Part shown: piece by piece, positions 37,623 to 47,202 of the stretch | Layout of the letters: every line of letters starts with the position of its first letter | Numbering within the stretch: position 1 is the stretch's first letter | NCBI RefSeq assembly: GCF_022844445.1 | Contig: NZ_JALHLS010000009.1 | Location: forward strand, 1 to 64,000 | Length of the DNA: 64,000 nt | Reading direction: 5' to 3' | Source: Hyphomonas sp. | GTDB taxonomy: Bacteria > Pseudomonadota > Alphaproteobacteria > Caulobacterales > Hyphomonadaceae | Program-made: the position numbers and the translations under genes | The notes under the pieces: model-generated | The model's database searches: none | Told to the model about the DNA's origin: nothing | Seen by the model: the letters and a program-made list of their open reading frames with translations, nothing else

Positions 37623-38831
37623 ATGACAAGTCAGGATGAAGCGGCTCAGGATGGTTCTCAGGCCAGTGCTCAGGCCAGTGCTCAGGCCAGTGCTCAGGCC
37701 AGTGCTCAGGCCAGTGCTCAGGCCAGTGCTCAGGCCAGTGCTCAGGCCAGTTCCAAAGCCAATGCCCAGGCCAACTCCGGCGCGAACATTCTGACAGCGG
37801 TGCTGCTCTCAGGCGCGGCGATCTACTTCCTTCAGGCCATTATCGCGCCACTTTTGCTGGCTGTGTTCCTGCTTGCGCTGGTGGCGGAACTCACCCGGCT
37901 GATGCACCGGATCGCCCCCAAGGTGCCGCCGAATCTCTCGCTCGGCCTGTCGCTACTGGTCATCATGGCGGGGTTTGCGCTGATCAGCGTGATCATCACC
38001 GACAACCTGACGGGCATCTTGGCGCGGGCGGATGAGTATACCACGCGGATGGACGTCATCCTGATGGAGATGAGTCGTACGTTCGGGGTGAGGCTTGCGC
38101 CGAATTTCGAGAGTATGCTGCGCTCTGTGCAGACCGCCGAGATGGCCGGAGCCATGCTGAACTGGTTGCAAGGCGGAGTTTCCATCTTGATGTTCGTGCT
38201 TGTCTACCTGGGTTTCTTGATCGCCTCGCGCGCGTCCTATTCGCGCAAGCTGAGCGCGCTGAGACCCAAGGGAGAAGGCGCGGTCGACATTGATCAGATC
38301 CTCGCGCGCATCCAGAAGGCGGTTCAGAGTTACGTCCGTATACAGACGGTAACCGGCCTGATGATCGCCGCTGCGTCCTGGCTGGTGATGGTCTGGGTGG
38401 GCCTGCCACAGCCAATGTTCTGGGCATTCTTGATCTTCGTGGCGAATTATGTGCCGATTGTCGGCGGCGTGGCGGGTATTCTCTTTCCGGCGGCATTCAG
38501 CCTGCTGGTTTTCGGCGATCTCGGAAAACCGCTGATCCTCCTGGCGTCGCTCAGCGTGATTGGCTTCACGGTCGGTAACGTCCTCCAGCCCCGGATGCAG
38601 GGCGTGGACCTCAATCTCGATCCTGTGGTGGTACTGCTGTCGCTGGCCTTCTGGGGCGTCTTGCTGGGAGTGACGGGGGCGTTCCTGTCGACGCCGCTGA
38701 CGGTGGCAGCCATGGCAATACTCGCCGAGTTCAAGGCGACGCGGTGGCTGGCAATCGTCCTGTCCAGCGACGGCAACCCCTATCCGACGCGTACGCGCGC
38801 GATCGTGCGCCGGACCAAGGTGCCGCGTTAG
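37623..38831 (+). CDS. AI-2E/PerM-family permease with an N-terminal ASAQ minisatellite
   Basis: 402 aa. The core (about residue 55 onward) is the AI-2E transporter fold with about eight helices and the family signature region FVANYVPIVGGVAG, then LNLDPVVVLLSLAFWG. Family members include AI-2 exporters and Na/H antiporters; specificity cannot be told. The cytosolic N-terminus is unusual: seven perfect ASAQ tetrapeptides (residues 14-41) encoded by identical 12-bp repeats, followed by degenerate ones. Confidence 0.9.
   Translation: MTSQDEAAQDGSQASAQASAQASAQASAQASAQASAQASAQASSKANAQANSGANILTAVLLSGAAIYFLQAIIAPLLLAVFLLALVAELTRLMHRIAPKVPPNLSLGLSLLVIMAGFALISVIITDNLTGILARADEYTTRMDVILMEMSRTFGVRLAPNFESMLRSVQTAEMAGAMLNWLQGGVSILMFVLVYLGFLIASRASYSRKLSALRPKGEGAVDIDQILARIQKAVQSYVRIQTVTGLMIAAASWLVMVWVGLPQPMFWAFLIFVANYVPIVGGVAGILFPAAFSLLVFGDLGKPLILLASLSVIGFTVGNVLQPRMQGVDLNLDPVVVLLSLAFWGVLLGVTGAFLSTPLTVAAMAILAEFKATRWLAIVLSSDGNPYPTRTRAIVRRTKVPR
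37662..37745 (+). repeat. 12-bp minisatellite, 7 perfect copies
   Basis: GCCAGTGCTCAG is repeated seven times head to tail in frame, with a partial copy to 37750. The unit is a multiple of three, so slippage changes the length of the permease tail without shifting the frame. Confidence 0.97.
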
Positions 38832-38948
38832 CTGTGATTGCCGGTTGATCGGCTCCGGTGTCCGTTGGATGTTGCGGGCCAAGGGGAGGGGCGTGCAGGG
38901 AGCCTGCGCGCATGGCCTGTCCCGGGTGCTGGAGGCCTGAGCGTTCCC

Positions 38949-39626
38949 ATGGTGATTGCGCCTTCCCCCACGATCGGGCGCATCGGGCATGAGCGCGAAC
39001 CGATTGTCATCATTGACGGGTTCAGTTCCGATCCGCAGGCGCTCGTCGAAGCCGCTGCCGTGCAGACCTTTGACAAACGCGGGCCGCATTATCCGGGCAT
39101 CCGCGCGCCGGCGCCGCCGCGTTATCTCGGCGAGCGGATGGACCTTATCCAGAAGGCGCTGTCGACCGCGTTCGGCCTCAACAACGGCGCAGACCTGGTG
39201 GAGTGCAACTTTTCGCTGGTGACGACGCCGCCGGACGAGCTGGCGCCGCTGCAAAGAATGCCGCATTTCGATGCCCCCGAGCCGGACTATTTTGCCGTGC
39301 TGCATTACCTGTGCGGGCCTGAACATGGCGGGACCGCATTCTACAGGCACCGCACCAGCGGCTTCGAGACGGTGAGCCCGTCGCGCATGGACGACTATTC
39401 GGAGCTACTCGACCGCGAACTCCAGCGCGTGCCGGCGGCGCCGGGATATCTGTTCGGCGATACGCCGCTGTTCGAGCAGACCTACCGGGTTGAGGCGGCG
39501 TTTAACCGGCTGGTGATCTATCGCGGCTGGACGCTGCATACCGGGCAGGTGCCGCCGGGCCACAGCCTGTCGCCTGATCCGCGCAAGGGGCGGCTGACAA
39601 TCAACACCTTCCTCAAGTCGCGTTGA
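38949..39626 (+). CDS. DUF6445 family protein, probable Fe(II)-dioxygenase-like fold
   Basis: 225 aa. The HFD pair in MPHFDAPEPDYFAVLHYL and the distal His in YRGWTLHTGQV give an HxD...H facial-triad pattern, with an Arg-containing end RLTINTF, as in 2-oxoglutarate oxygenases. DUF6445 proteins often occur near TonB-dependent receptors and tryptophan halogenases, but none are here. The ATG at 38949 has GGAGG 13 nt upstream, a long spacing. The 3' end overlaps the convergent thpR by 14 nt. Confidence 0.72.
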   Translation: MVIAPSPTIGRIGHEREPIVIIDGFSSDPQALVEAAAVQTFDKRGPHYPGIRAPAPPRYLGERMDLIQKALSTAFGLNNGADLVECNFSLVTTPPDELAPLQRMPHFDAPEPDYFAVLHYLCGPEHGGTAFYRHRTSGFETVSPSRMDDYSELLDRELQRVPAAPGYLFGDTPLFEQTYRVEAAFNRLVIYRGWTLHTGQVPPGHSLSPDPRKGRLTINTFLKSR

Positions 39627-40179
39627 ACGGATCCGGCAGCGGACCCGTCAGCGGATAGTCGGCTTCGGCGACATAGCGCGAGGGACCGCTGGCGCGCGGT
39701 TGGCTTGAATAGAGATGGAAACCCCCGGCGAGCCAGGGCTCGCTGCGGTAGGTCTGGTGGCGCTCGCTCCAGGTGCGGGCTTCCTCCAGCAGCGTGCCGT
39801 GACAATAGGCCAGCGTGACGTGCGGTGTGAACGGACGCCGTTCCAGCGCCAGGCCAAGGCGGCGGCCGGCGCGTGCGCAGGCCGAAGCAAGGGCGCACAG
39901 CTCATCCGTCTCGCGCACACGCGCCCAGACGGCAGTCGGCTCGCGGCGGCCAAACCAGCCGGCGCCTTCAAGGACGAGATCCAGCACCGGCGCCTCGATC
40001 TCGCCGAGCAGCTCGTCCAGGTCGCGCGCAGCGGATTGGCTGATCTCGCCATAGAAGCAGAGCGTGATGTGAAAGTTTTCCTCCGGGCGCCAGCTGGCGC
40101 CCGGCAGGTCCTTCTGCAGTTTCCGGAGCGGGTGCATGACGTCCGGCGGGACGGGCAGGGCGGCGAAGAGGCGAAGCAT
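39613..40179 (-). CDS. thpR: RNA 2',3'-cyclic phosphodiesterase
   Basis: A 188-aa 2H phosphoesterase. It has two HxT motifs, HITL (about residue 37) and HVTL (about 120), and the N-terminal RLFAALPVPP opening of the ThpR/LigT family. These enzymes open 2',3'-cyclic phosphates in RNA to 2'-phosphates. An alternative start 30 nt upstream lacks support. Confidence 0.92.
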   Translation of the reverse strand: MLRLFAALPVPPDVMHPLRKLQKDLPGASWRPEENFHITLCFYGEISQSAARDLDELLGEIEAPVLDLVLEGAGWFGRREPTAVWARVRETDELCALASACARAGRRLGLALERRPFTPHVTLAYCHGTLLEEARTWSERHQTYRSEPWLAGGFHLYSSQPRASGPSRYVAEADYPLTGPLPDPFNAT

Positions 40180-40205
40180 GGGTGTGGTTTCAACATGGCG
40201 CTGGG

Positions 40206-40235
40206 CAAAAGAAAACCCGGCCTTTTGGGGCCGGG
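40206..40235 (-). terminator. Rho-independent terminator of the DUF2853 gene
   Basis: Read on the minus strand: CCCGGCC, CCAAAA loop, GGCCGGG, then TTTTCTTTT. Confidence 0.85.
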
Positions 40236-40262
40236 CCGGATCGGTGATCCTGTGGGAGGTGT

Positions 40263-40595
40263 TCAGCCAGCTAGATGGTCGAGTCGGCCGAAATGCTCGG
40301 CGAGAAGGTAATAGAAGGTGACGCGGGATTTCTGGCCGCCTTCAGCCTTCATCTGATCGCAGACCGTCTTTATGCCCGCATCCAGCTCGCCCTGGTTGAG
40401 CGCCAGGCCGAGCTTGTTGCGGCACCAGCGATCGCGGATCCGGTCAAGCTCGCCGCCATCCGAGCAGGCGACGACGGAGCTGTCCTTGTTGCGAAGGGCA
40501 ATCCCCAAATGCCCTACGATCTTTTCGGCTGCAGCCTTGTTGTAACCTTTTGCGTACTTTTTGATATTCTCAGCATACGCCGATGCATCAGCCAT
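40263..40595 (-). CDS. DUF2853 family protein
   Basis: 110 aa, soluble and helical. It has the DUF2853 pattern: IKKYAKGYNKAAAEKIVGHLGIAL, then ACSDGGELDRIRDRWCRNKLGL. The function is unknown; the family is small and mostly alphaproteobacterial. Strong terminator downstream; the start ATG follows an A/G-rich SD (AAAAGGGGAAGA). Confidence 0.85.
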   Translation of the reverse strand: MADASAYAENIKKYAKGYNKAAAEKIVGHLGIALRNKDSSVVACSDGGELDRIRDRWCRNKLGLALNQGELDAGIKTVCDQMKAEGGQKSRVTFYYLLAEHFGRLDHLAG

Positions 40596-40974
40596 GTTCT
40601 TCCCCTTTTAAGTCGTGGCATGCGAATACTGCGAACGGTGGAATTCACAGTTAAGTCAGAGTTTAAGTCTCGTCATAGGCGAGTCAACGGCGACTAGCTG
40701 TTGAGTACAATGGTGACTTCGAGGCAACTCGGGGCGACGAGGGAATACTTTGTCGAATACTTGTATTCGCAAGATTTTCAGCGTGATAATCAAATATTAA
40801 CGAAGGATTGAATCCATGCTCCGGGTGAAACCGGTAACAGGGCGGGAACCTCTGGGTGCCAGTTTCTGCGTATTGCCATACCGGATTCTGTTGCACGAAG
40901 GATCGAAGGTCTCCATATATTGTCCAAACGGCGCCTGATGGGTGTCCGCGATCAGAGAAAGGGTTCTACAACCG
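40596..40974. other. Regulatory-looking intergenic region, no gene
   Basis: 379 nt, visibly richer in A/T than its neighbours, between divergent DUF2853 and BI-1 genes. It contains a perfect palindrome at 40754-40769 and a repeat of GAATACTT. No open frame with a start signal is seen. Confidence 0.6.
40754..40769. promoter_or_regulatory. Perfect 16-bp palindrome, candidate operator
   Basis: CGAATAC-TT-GTATTCG, with an extra GAATACTT 11 nt upstream of its left GAATACTT. It lies in the divergent promoter region between DUF2853 and the BI-1 gene. The binding protein is unknown. Confidence 0.5.
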
Positions 40975-41751
40975 ATGAATGACTTCAACCGGACTTTCGG
41001 AGGGATCGACGCACGGTCTGCCGATACCTCCGTCAACGTGGGCCTGCGCACCTTCATGCTGGGTGTTTATCAGAAGCTGGCGCTGGGTATCGCGCTGGCC
41101 GGCGCACTGGCCTTCCTCGTCGGCTCCAACATGGTGCCGGCGCTGACGCAGCTGGTTCTCTTTTCGCCGCTGCGCCTGGTTATCCAGTTCGCACCGATCG
41201 TGCTGATCCTCGGCTCGGCCTTCCTGATGAAGCGCCCGTCGCCGCTGGCCACCGGAATTGTCTACTGGACGATCGTGTCCCTTCTGGGCCTCAGCCTGTC
41301 GATCTGGGTCTACATGTCGCTTGGCGGAGTCGGCGCTGAAACGCGCACCGGCCGCTCGATCTCGCCGACCCTCTATACGATGGCCAAGGCCTTCCTGCTG
41401 ACCGCGTCAGCCTTCGGCGCGCTGAGCCTCTTCGGCTACATGACGAAGACGAACCTCAAGCCGATCGGCGTGTTTGCCGTGTTCGCGCTGTGGGGCCTCG
41501 TGGGCGTCAGCCTTCTGAGCCTGCTGTTCCCGCCGTCGGGCTTCCTTGAAGTCGCGATCATGGTCGGCGTGCTGGCTGTCTCGGGCATCCTGATTGCCTT
41601 CGACACGCAGAACCTGAAGGAAGGCTACTTCCAGAACGAGGGGGACACCCGCTCGCTCGCGGTGATGACGAACTTCGGTGCGCTCGGTTTCTTCATCTCG
41701 TTCTACAACATTTTCACGATCCTGATGTCGATGCTGTCCAGCAACGACTGA
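40975..41751 (+). CDS. Bax inhibitor-1 / YbhL family membrane protein
   Basis: 258 aa with seven predicted helices and a hydrophilic N-terminus. The BI-1 signatures are the FMLGVYQKLALGIALAG opening, the TSAFGALSLFGY-like stretch (TASAFGALSLFGYMTKTNL) and the conserved Asp pair region FDTQNLKEGY near the C-terminus. Homologues form pH-sensitive calcium leak channels. A strong terminator follows. Confidence 0.92.
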   Translation: MNDFNRTFGGIDARSADTSVNVGLRTFMLGVYQKLALGIALAGALAFLVGSNMVPALTQLVLFSPLRLVIQFAPIVLILGSAFLMKRPSPLATGIVYWTIVSLLGLSLSIWVYMSLGGVGAETRTGRSISPTLYTMAKAFLLTASAFGALSLFGYMTKTNLKPIGVFAVFALWGLVGVSLLSLLFPPSGFLEVAIMVGVLAVSGILIAFDTQNLKEGYFQNEGDTRSLAVMTNFGALGFFISFYNIFTILMSMLSSND

Positions 41752-41769
41752 CACCAGGCTTCGGAATAA

Positions 41770-42858
<1,089 letters not shown>

Positions 42859-42871
42859 ACACCCCAATGCC

Positions 42872-43414
42872 ATGGCCGCCGGCCCGCTGATCGAAACCCC
42901 GCGCCTGATCCTTCGCCCTCCGCGGGCGGAGGACCTGGACGGGTTTTGCGCGCTGATGGCGGATGAGGCGTCGGCGAAGTTCATCGGCGGCGTGCAGCCG
43001 CGTGCGGCGGTGTGGCGGACGCTCTGCCTGATGAGCGGGGCCTGGACGATCCGCGGCTATTCGATGTTCTCGGTGATCGAGAAGGCGAGCGGCAAGTGGA
43101 TCGGCCGTCTCGGGCCGTGGCAGCCCGAAGGCTGGCCGGGCACGGAAGTCGGCTGGGGGCTTCTGACGTCGGCGCAGGGCAGGGGCTATGCCGCCGAAGG
43201 CGCGAGCGCCGCAATGGATTATGCGGTCGACATTCTCGGCTTCACCGAGATCATCCACTGTATCGATCCGAAGAACACGCCGTCGATCAAGGTCGCTGAG
43301 CGGCTGGGATCACGCAGGCTGCGTGAAGCTACAGCGCCCGCGCCTTTCACGGATATCATATGGGACGTGTACGGCCAAACGGCGGACGCATGGCGCGCCC
43401 GCCGTCAGGGTTGA
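42872..43414 (+). CDS. RimJ/RimL-type GNAT acetyltransferase
   Basis: 180 aa. Opening IETPRLILRPPRAEDLDGF, the acetyl-CoA loop QGRGYAAEGASA and the C-terminal NTPSIKVAERLG are hallmarks of GNATs that acetylate protein N-termini or small amines. 13 nt after mdh, so probably co-transcribed. The substrate is unknown. Confidence 0.9.
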   Translation: MAAGPLIETPRLILRPPRAEDLDGFCALMADEASAKFIGGVQPRAAVWRTLCLMSGAWTIRGYSMFSVIEKASGKWIGRLGPWQPEGWPGTEVGWGLLTSAQGRGYAAEGASAAMDYAVDILGFTEIIHCIDPKNTPSIKVAERLGSRRLREATAPAPFTDIIWDVYGQTADAWRARRQG

Positions 43415-43430
43415 TCAGGCTGCGGACGGA

Positions 43431-43736
43431 TCAGCAATCGTCATCGTCGCGGTCCAGATCGATCTCGAACTTGACGATCTCGCCATTGCTGCGGTGGATG
43501 TCGACGTCGATTTCCTTGCGGTCGGCGGTGCAGCCTTCCACTTCCCAATTGCCATCATCGCGTTCGACTTCCCGTACGCGGGTCATGCCCTTGTCGCGGG
43601 CGATGGCGATCGCTTCCTCGCGGCTGATATCGGAGGCGGGGGCAGTGCCCGCAGCGAGGTCGACGGTCTGCGCGAGGGCGAATGGCACGAGGGCGGCACC
43701 CGCGGCGAGGGCAAGGGCGGCAATGAGGGTCTTCAT
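43431..43736 (-). CDS. PepSY-domain secreted protein
   Basis: 101 aa. A signal peptide (1-22, ending ALAQ) is followed by one PepSY-like module: helix SREEAIAIARDKG, strand pair with NWEVEGC and KEIDVDIHRSNGEIVKFEID. It ends in an acidic DRDDDDC tail. PepSY proteins often inhibit peptidases or sense envelope conditions. The two cysteines may form a disulfide. Confidence 0.8.
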   Translation of the reverse strand: MKTLIAALALAAGAALVPFALAQTVDLAAGTAPASDISREEAIAIARDKGMTRVREVERDDGNWEVEGCTADRKEIDVDIHRSNGEIVKFEIDLDRDDDDC

Positions 43737-43893
43737 GGAGAGGTGTCCTTCCTGTTTGCGATCACCGGGAGGTCGTGATCTGCGGAGAGGGTTAGCTGAC
43801 GACGCCTGAGCCCGCCCTGACACAGCCTGTCAGGCGGTTGTCAGTTCAGGCGTGCAGCTTGCCCTGGTTGTCGCAGCCTGCAATTCAGGACGC

Positions 43894-44454
43894 ATGGAAA
43901 GGCATCGCCCCTTCAGTCCGGACCCCCGCGCGCGCGTAAGCGAAGCGCTCGAGGCGGCGCTCGAGGCGCTTAAGCTGGCACTGCGGGAAGAGGAAGGCGC
44001 GCGCATTGATCCGGCGCGTCGGCGATGGACCGCGCTCGGACTTGTCAGTGCACTGCAGGCCGCGCTGGTGGCGGCGCTGTCGGGCTATGATACGGCGAAG
44101 GAGGATGCGGTGCAGGACCCGTCGCATCCGGACCGGATTGCGCCGGTTGCACTTTTGCTGCGCCGGGCGCGGTCATACGCGTTCCTGAACGATCCGGAAC
44201 GGCTTGAACTCTCTGGCAGCCGCCAGCGGGCGCTCGACCGGATCATCGCGATGCGCAATGCGGCCGTGCATGCGCTGCGCGTCGAAACGCCGGAGACTTT
44301 CGCTGCCGATGCGCTGGCGGCAGTGCATCTGGTCCGGCACCTGGTGCTGGACGCGCCGGCCTTCGGCCAGGGTCCGGCGCGTCTGCAGGTGGTGCTTATC
44401 GGTGACGCGCTGAATGCCTTGCAATCGGTGCTGTCAGAGGATTTGCGCGATTAA
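43894..44454 (+). CDS. Helical protein with an HEPN-like RxxxxH motif
   Basis: A 186-aa all-helical soluble protein, not matched to a named family. The segment ALDRIIAMRNAAVHAL contains R121-N-x3-H126, which fits the Rx4-6H motif of HEPN ribonucleases and their relatives, within a helix after a long helical bundle. There is no adjacent antitoxin (MNT) gene. CAGGA precedes the ATG at 43894; an in-frame GTG at 43852 is less likely. HEPN assignment is tentative. Confidence 0.6.
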   Translation: MERHRPFSPDPRARVSEALEAALEALKLALREEEGARIDPARRRWTALGLVSALQAALVAALSGYDTAKEDAVQDPSHPDRIAPVALLLRRARSYAFLNDPERLELSGSRQRALDRIIAMRNAAVHALRVETPETFAADALAAVHLVRHLVLDAPAFGQGPARLQVVLIGDALNALQSVLSEDLRD

Positions 44455-44477
44455 CGTCAAAGTGACGCCTGTCCGGC

Positions 44478-45713
44478 ATGGTCCGTCGGATGCGCCGCCT
44501 GCACACCCTCCTTGCCAGCCTTCTGTTCGTTCCGCTGATCGCCGCGGCGCCGGACACGTTCACGCGCGCCGACCTCGAAGCGCTGGAAGTCGAGCGCCGG
44601 GCGGCCGAGGCCGAACTGGCCGCGCTGGAAAGTCAGGGCGAGACGACGGTGGTGGACCTGCGCACGCTGGACGAGACGCTGCTGTCGACCGCGATGGAAG
44701 CGCGTCGCCGTGAGGAGCAGGCGAGCCGGGCGGAACTGACGCTGATGACGCTGAGCACGCGGCGCAAGGAAGCGCGCGCGGAGCTGATGGCGAGCGAAGG
44801 CGCGCTCGAGGATCTGCTGGCCTCGCTGGCCGCGGCCAATCGCCGGCGGCCGCCGGCACTGGTGGTCAGCCCCGACAACTCGGGTGTAGCGATCCGCCGG
44901 GCGATCCTGATGCAGGCGACCTATCCGAAACTGTCGGACCGCGCGGCGGGTATCTCGAAGGAGATTGCCGAGCTGAATACGCTGGAAGCGAACATCCGGG
45001 CGGAGCAGGCGCGCCTCGGCGCAGCCGAGGCAACGCTGGCGCTGAAGAAGGAAGAGATCGAACAGCTCGCCGCCTCTAAACGCGCGGCTTATGAAGGCAT
45101 CGCCGGAAACCTCGACAGCCTGCGCAGCCGCGCCGAGCGACTCGGCAAGGAAGCCGGGACGCTGCGCGATCTGCTTGCGGCGCTGGAGTCGAATGCGCCG
45201 GAAGCGCCCCGCGCGAAGCCGGAGGCCCGCCCGCAGCTGGCGGCCTTGCGCACTTCCAAGCCCGGCGCGTCCAAGCCGGCGAGGATCGCCGAGCCATCCA
45301 AGAACACGGCTGCGCCGTTGGGCAAGTCAGCCCTGGGCGGCCTTAAGCAACCGGCTGCCGGCACGCTGCTGCGCGGGTTCGGGGCCAAGCTGCCGAGTGG
45401 GGGGACCACGGAGTATCTGGTGTTCCAGACCCGGGCCGAAGCCCAGGTGACCGCGCCGGTAGGCGGGGTGGTCGAGTTCGCGCGTCCGTTCCGTACTTAC
45501 GGGCAGATGCTGATTCTGCGCACAAGTGACGGATATCATGTTATCCTTTCTGGCATGAGCCGGATCTATGTGTCCGAAGGCCAGTCCGTAAGCGCCGGGG
45601 AACCCGTCGGCCGCATGCCCGACCGCGACGACCCCGCGCCCGAACTGACTGTGGAATTAAGGCTTGGCGACAGGGTGCTGAATCCGGCAGAGTGGATGCC
45701 GGGCGACGACTAA
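44478..45713 (+). CDS. EnvC-like murein hydrolase activator (coiled coil plus degenerate LytM)
   Basis: 411 aa. A signal peptide is followed by long coiled coils (about residues 30-250) and a C-terminal LytM/M23 fold (about 305-400: RTYGQMLILRTSDGYHVILSGM, VSAGEPVGRMP). The catalytic HxH is replaced (LTVELRLG) and the first ligand is missing, as in EnvC and other amidase activators that have no peptidase activity. It probably directs an AmiC-type amidase at division. It heads the block with ctpA, yibQ and rppH. Confidence 0.88.
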   Translation: MVRRMRRLHTLLASLLFVPLIAAAPDTFTRADLEALEVERRAAEAELAALESQGETTVVDLRTLDETLLSTAMEARRREEQASRAELTLMTLSTRRKEARAELMASEGALEDLLASLAAANRRRPPALVVSPDNSGVAIRRAILMQATYPKLSDRAAGISKEIAELNTLEANIRAEQARLGAAEATLALKKEEIEQLAASKRAAYEGIAGNLDSLRSRAERLGKEAGTLRDLLAALESNAPEAPRAKPEARPQLAALRTSKPGASKPARIAEPSKNTAAPLGKSALGGLKQPAAGTLLRGFGAKLPSGGTTEYLVFQTRAEAQVTAPVGGVVEFARPFRTYGQMLILRTSDGYHVILSGMSRIYVSEGQSVSAGEPVGRMPDRDDPAPELTVELRLGDRVLNPAEWMPGDD

Positions 45714-45742
45714 AGGCTCGCAAAATGATGATGGAGTGGAAC

Positions 45743-47074
45743 ATGCGTTCATTGCTGACAGGCACGGCCCTCGGCGGTATTCTCGGGGCTGCGGCTGTCG
45801 GGTTTGCGGCAATGGCCTGGCCCCAGCAGGAAACGGTCACCGACTCCGTCGATCCTCGCACGCTGACCTACCAGCAGATCGAACTGTTCGCCGAGATCTT
45901 TGCCCGCGCCCAGCGTGACTATGTGGTGCCGATCGACGAGCAGGAAGCGATGAACGCGGCGATCAACGGCATGCTGATGTCGCTGGATCCTCATTCCAGT
46001 TATCTTGACCCGGAGGATTTCCAGTCCCTGCAGGTTCAGACGTCCGGCCAGTATGGCGGCCTCGGCCTTGAAGTGACGATGGAAGACGGCTTCGTCAAAG
46101 TCATCTCGCCGATGGACGGCACACCCGCCGCCGAGGCGGGCATCCAGCCCGGAGATTACATAACCGCCATCAATGGCAAGGCGATCATCGGCCAGACGCT
46201 GAACGACGCCGTGAAGGAAATGCGCGGCGAAAGCGGTACCGAGATCGAGATCACGGTCCTGCGCGAAGGCGGCGATCCGTTCCAGGTGAAGCTGGTGCGC
46301 GAAGTGATCCAGCAGAAGTCCGTGAACTGGCGCATGGAGCCGGGCAATATCGGCTATATCCGCATCGCGACATTCAACGAGCGCACCAACCTGCTGCTCG
46401 AAGAAGCCCTCGATGGCATTGGCAAGGCGGGCAAGCCCAAGGGTATCGTTATCGATCTGCGCAACAATGGCGGCGGACTGCTGGAAGAGGCGGTGAAAGT
46501 CACCGACCATTTCCTGTCGGGCGGTGAAGTCGTCTCGACCCAGGGGCGCCGCCCTGTGGATGTCGAGCGCCGCAATGCCAGCAAGGGCGAAGTGTTCAAG
46601 GGCGTGCCGATGATCGTGCTGATCAATGGCGGCTCGGCTTCCGCGTCCGAAATCGTGGCCGGCGCGCTGCAGGACCGCGAGCGGGCGATGGTGCTGGGCA
46701 CGACGAGTTTCGGGAAGGGGTCGGTCCAGTCAGTTATTCCGCTGGGCGCTGACCGCGGCGCGATCCGCCTGACCACCGCGCGCTATTACACGCCGTCGGG
46801 CAGGTCGATTCAGGCGCTCGGCATCGAGCCGGACCTGATGGTGACGCCGGTGCGCCTGACCGAGGAGGAGCTGCTGAAAATCCAGCGCTGGTCCGAGGCC
46901 GATCTGCCGCATGCGATACAGAACGAGGATGGCGAGCGGTCGGCTGAACCGCGGATGCCGGACGAACAACCACCGGAAGGCTACGAAGGCGAGGATTTCC
47001 AGCTGGAGAAGGCGCTTCAGATCCTGCGCGAGGGCAAGACCGTGGCTTCCCGGATGGCCGCGAAAGCAGGGTAG
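45743..47074 (+). CDS. ctpA: Carboxy-terminal processing peptidase, S41 family
   Basis: 443 aa. A signal/anchor helix, then the N-terminal helical region with DPHSSYLDPEDF, a PDZ domain (about 80-160; GLGLEV, GIQPGDYITAING) and a catalytic S41 core with the Ser in NGGSASASEIVAGAL and the Lys in TSFGKGSVQ. It degrades or trims periplasmic substrates. The ATG at 45743 has GGAGTGGAAC as SD; an earlier cluster of ATGs at 45725-45731 with AAAGG is possible. Confidence 0.95.
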   Translation: MRSLLTGTALGGILGAAAVGFAAMAWPQQETVTDSVDPRTLTYQQIELFAEIFARAQRDYVVPIDEQEAMNAAINGMLMSLDPHSSYLDPEDFQSLQVQTSGQYGGLGLEVTMEDGFVKVISPMDGTPAAEAGIQPGDYITAINGKAIIGQTLNDAVKEMRGESGTEIEITVLREGGDPFQVKLVREVIQQKSVNWRMEPGNIGYIRIATFNERTNLLLEEALDGIGKAGKPKGIVIDLRNNGGGLLEEAVKVTDHFLSGGEVVSTQGRRPVDVERRNASKGEVFKGVPMIVLINGGSASASEIVAGALQDRERAMVLGTTSFGKGSVQSVIPLGADRGAIRLTTARYYTPSGRSIQALGIEPDLMVTPVRLTEEELLKIQRWSEADLPHAIQNEDGERSAEPRMPDEQPPEGYEGEDFQLEKALQILREGKTVASRMAAKAG

Positions 47075-47202
47075 TGCACCTGAGGGTTGCTGCAATCCTT
47101 AGCCGTCCGTTACGCTGGAAAGCCAATTTGTTTGCGACCTGTTAACCCTGTGGGGCGATGGTCAGGGTCTGTTTTCAAGCCCTGTTCCAAGAGGTCGAGC
47201 CC

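Noticed and set aside
37662-37745. Short regular repeats that could suggest a CRISPR array
   Set aside because: The 12-bp units are contiguous with no spacers and are translated in frame.
44478-45713. EnvC-like protein as an inactivated peptidase of special interest
   Set aside because: Loss of LytM catalytic residues is normal for amidase activators of this family.
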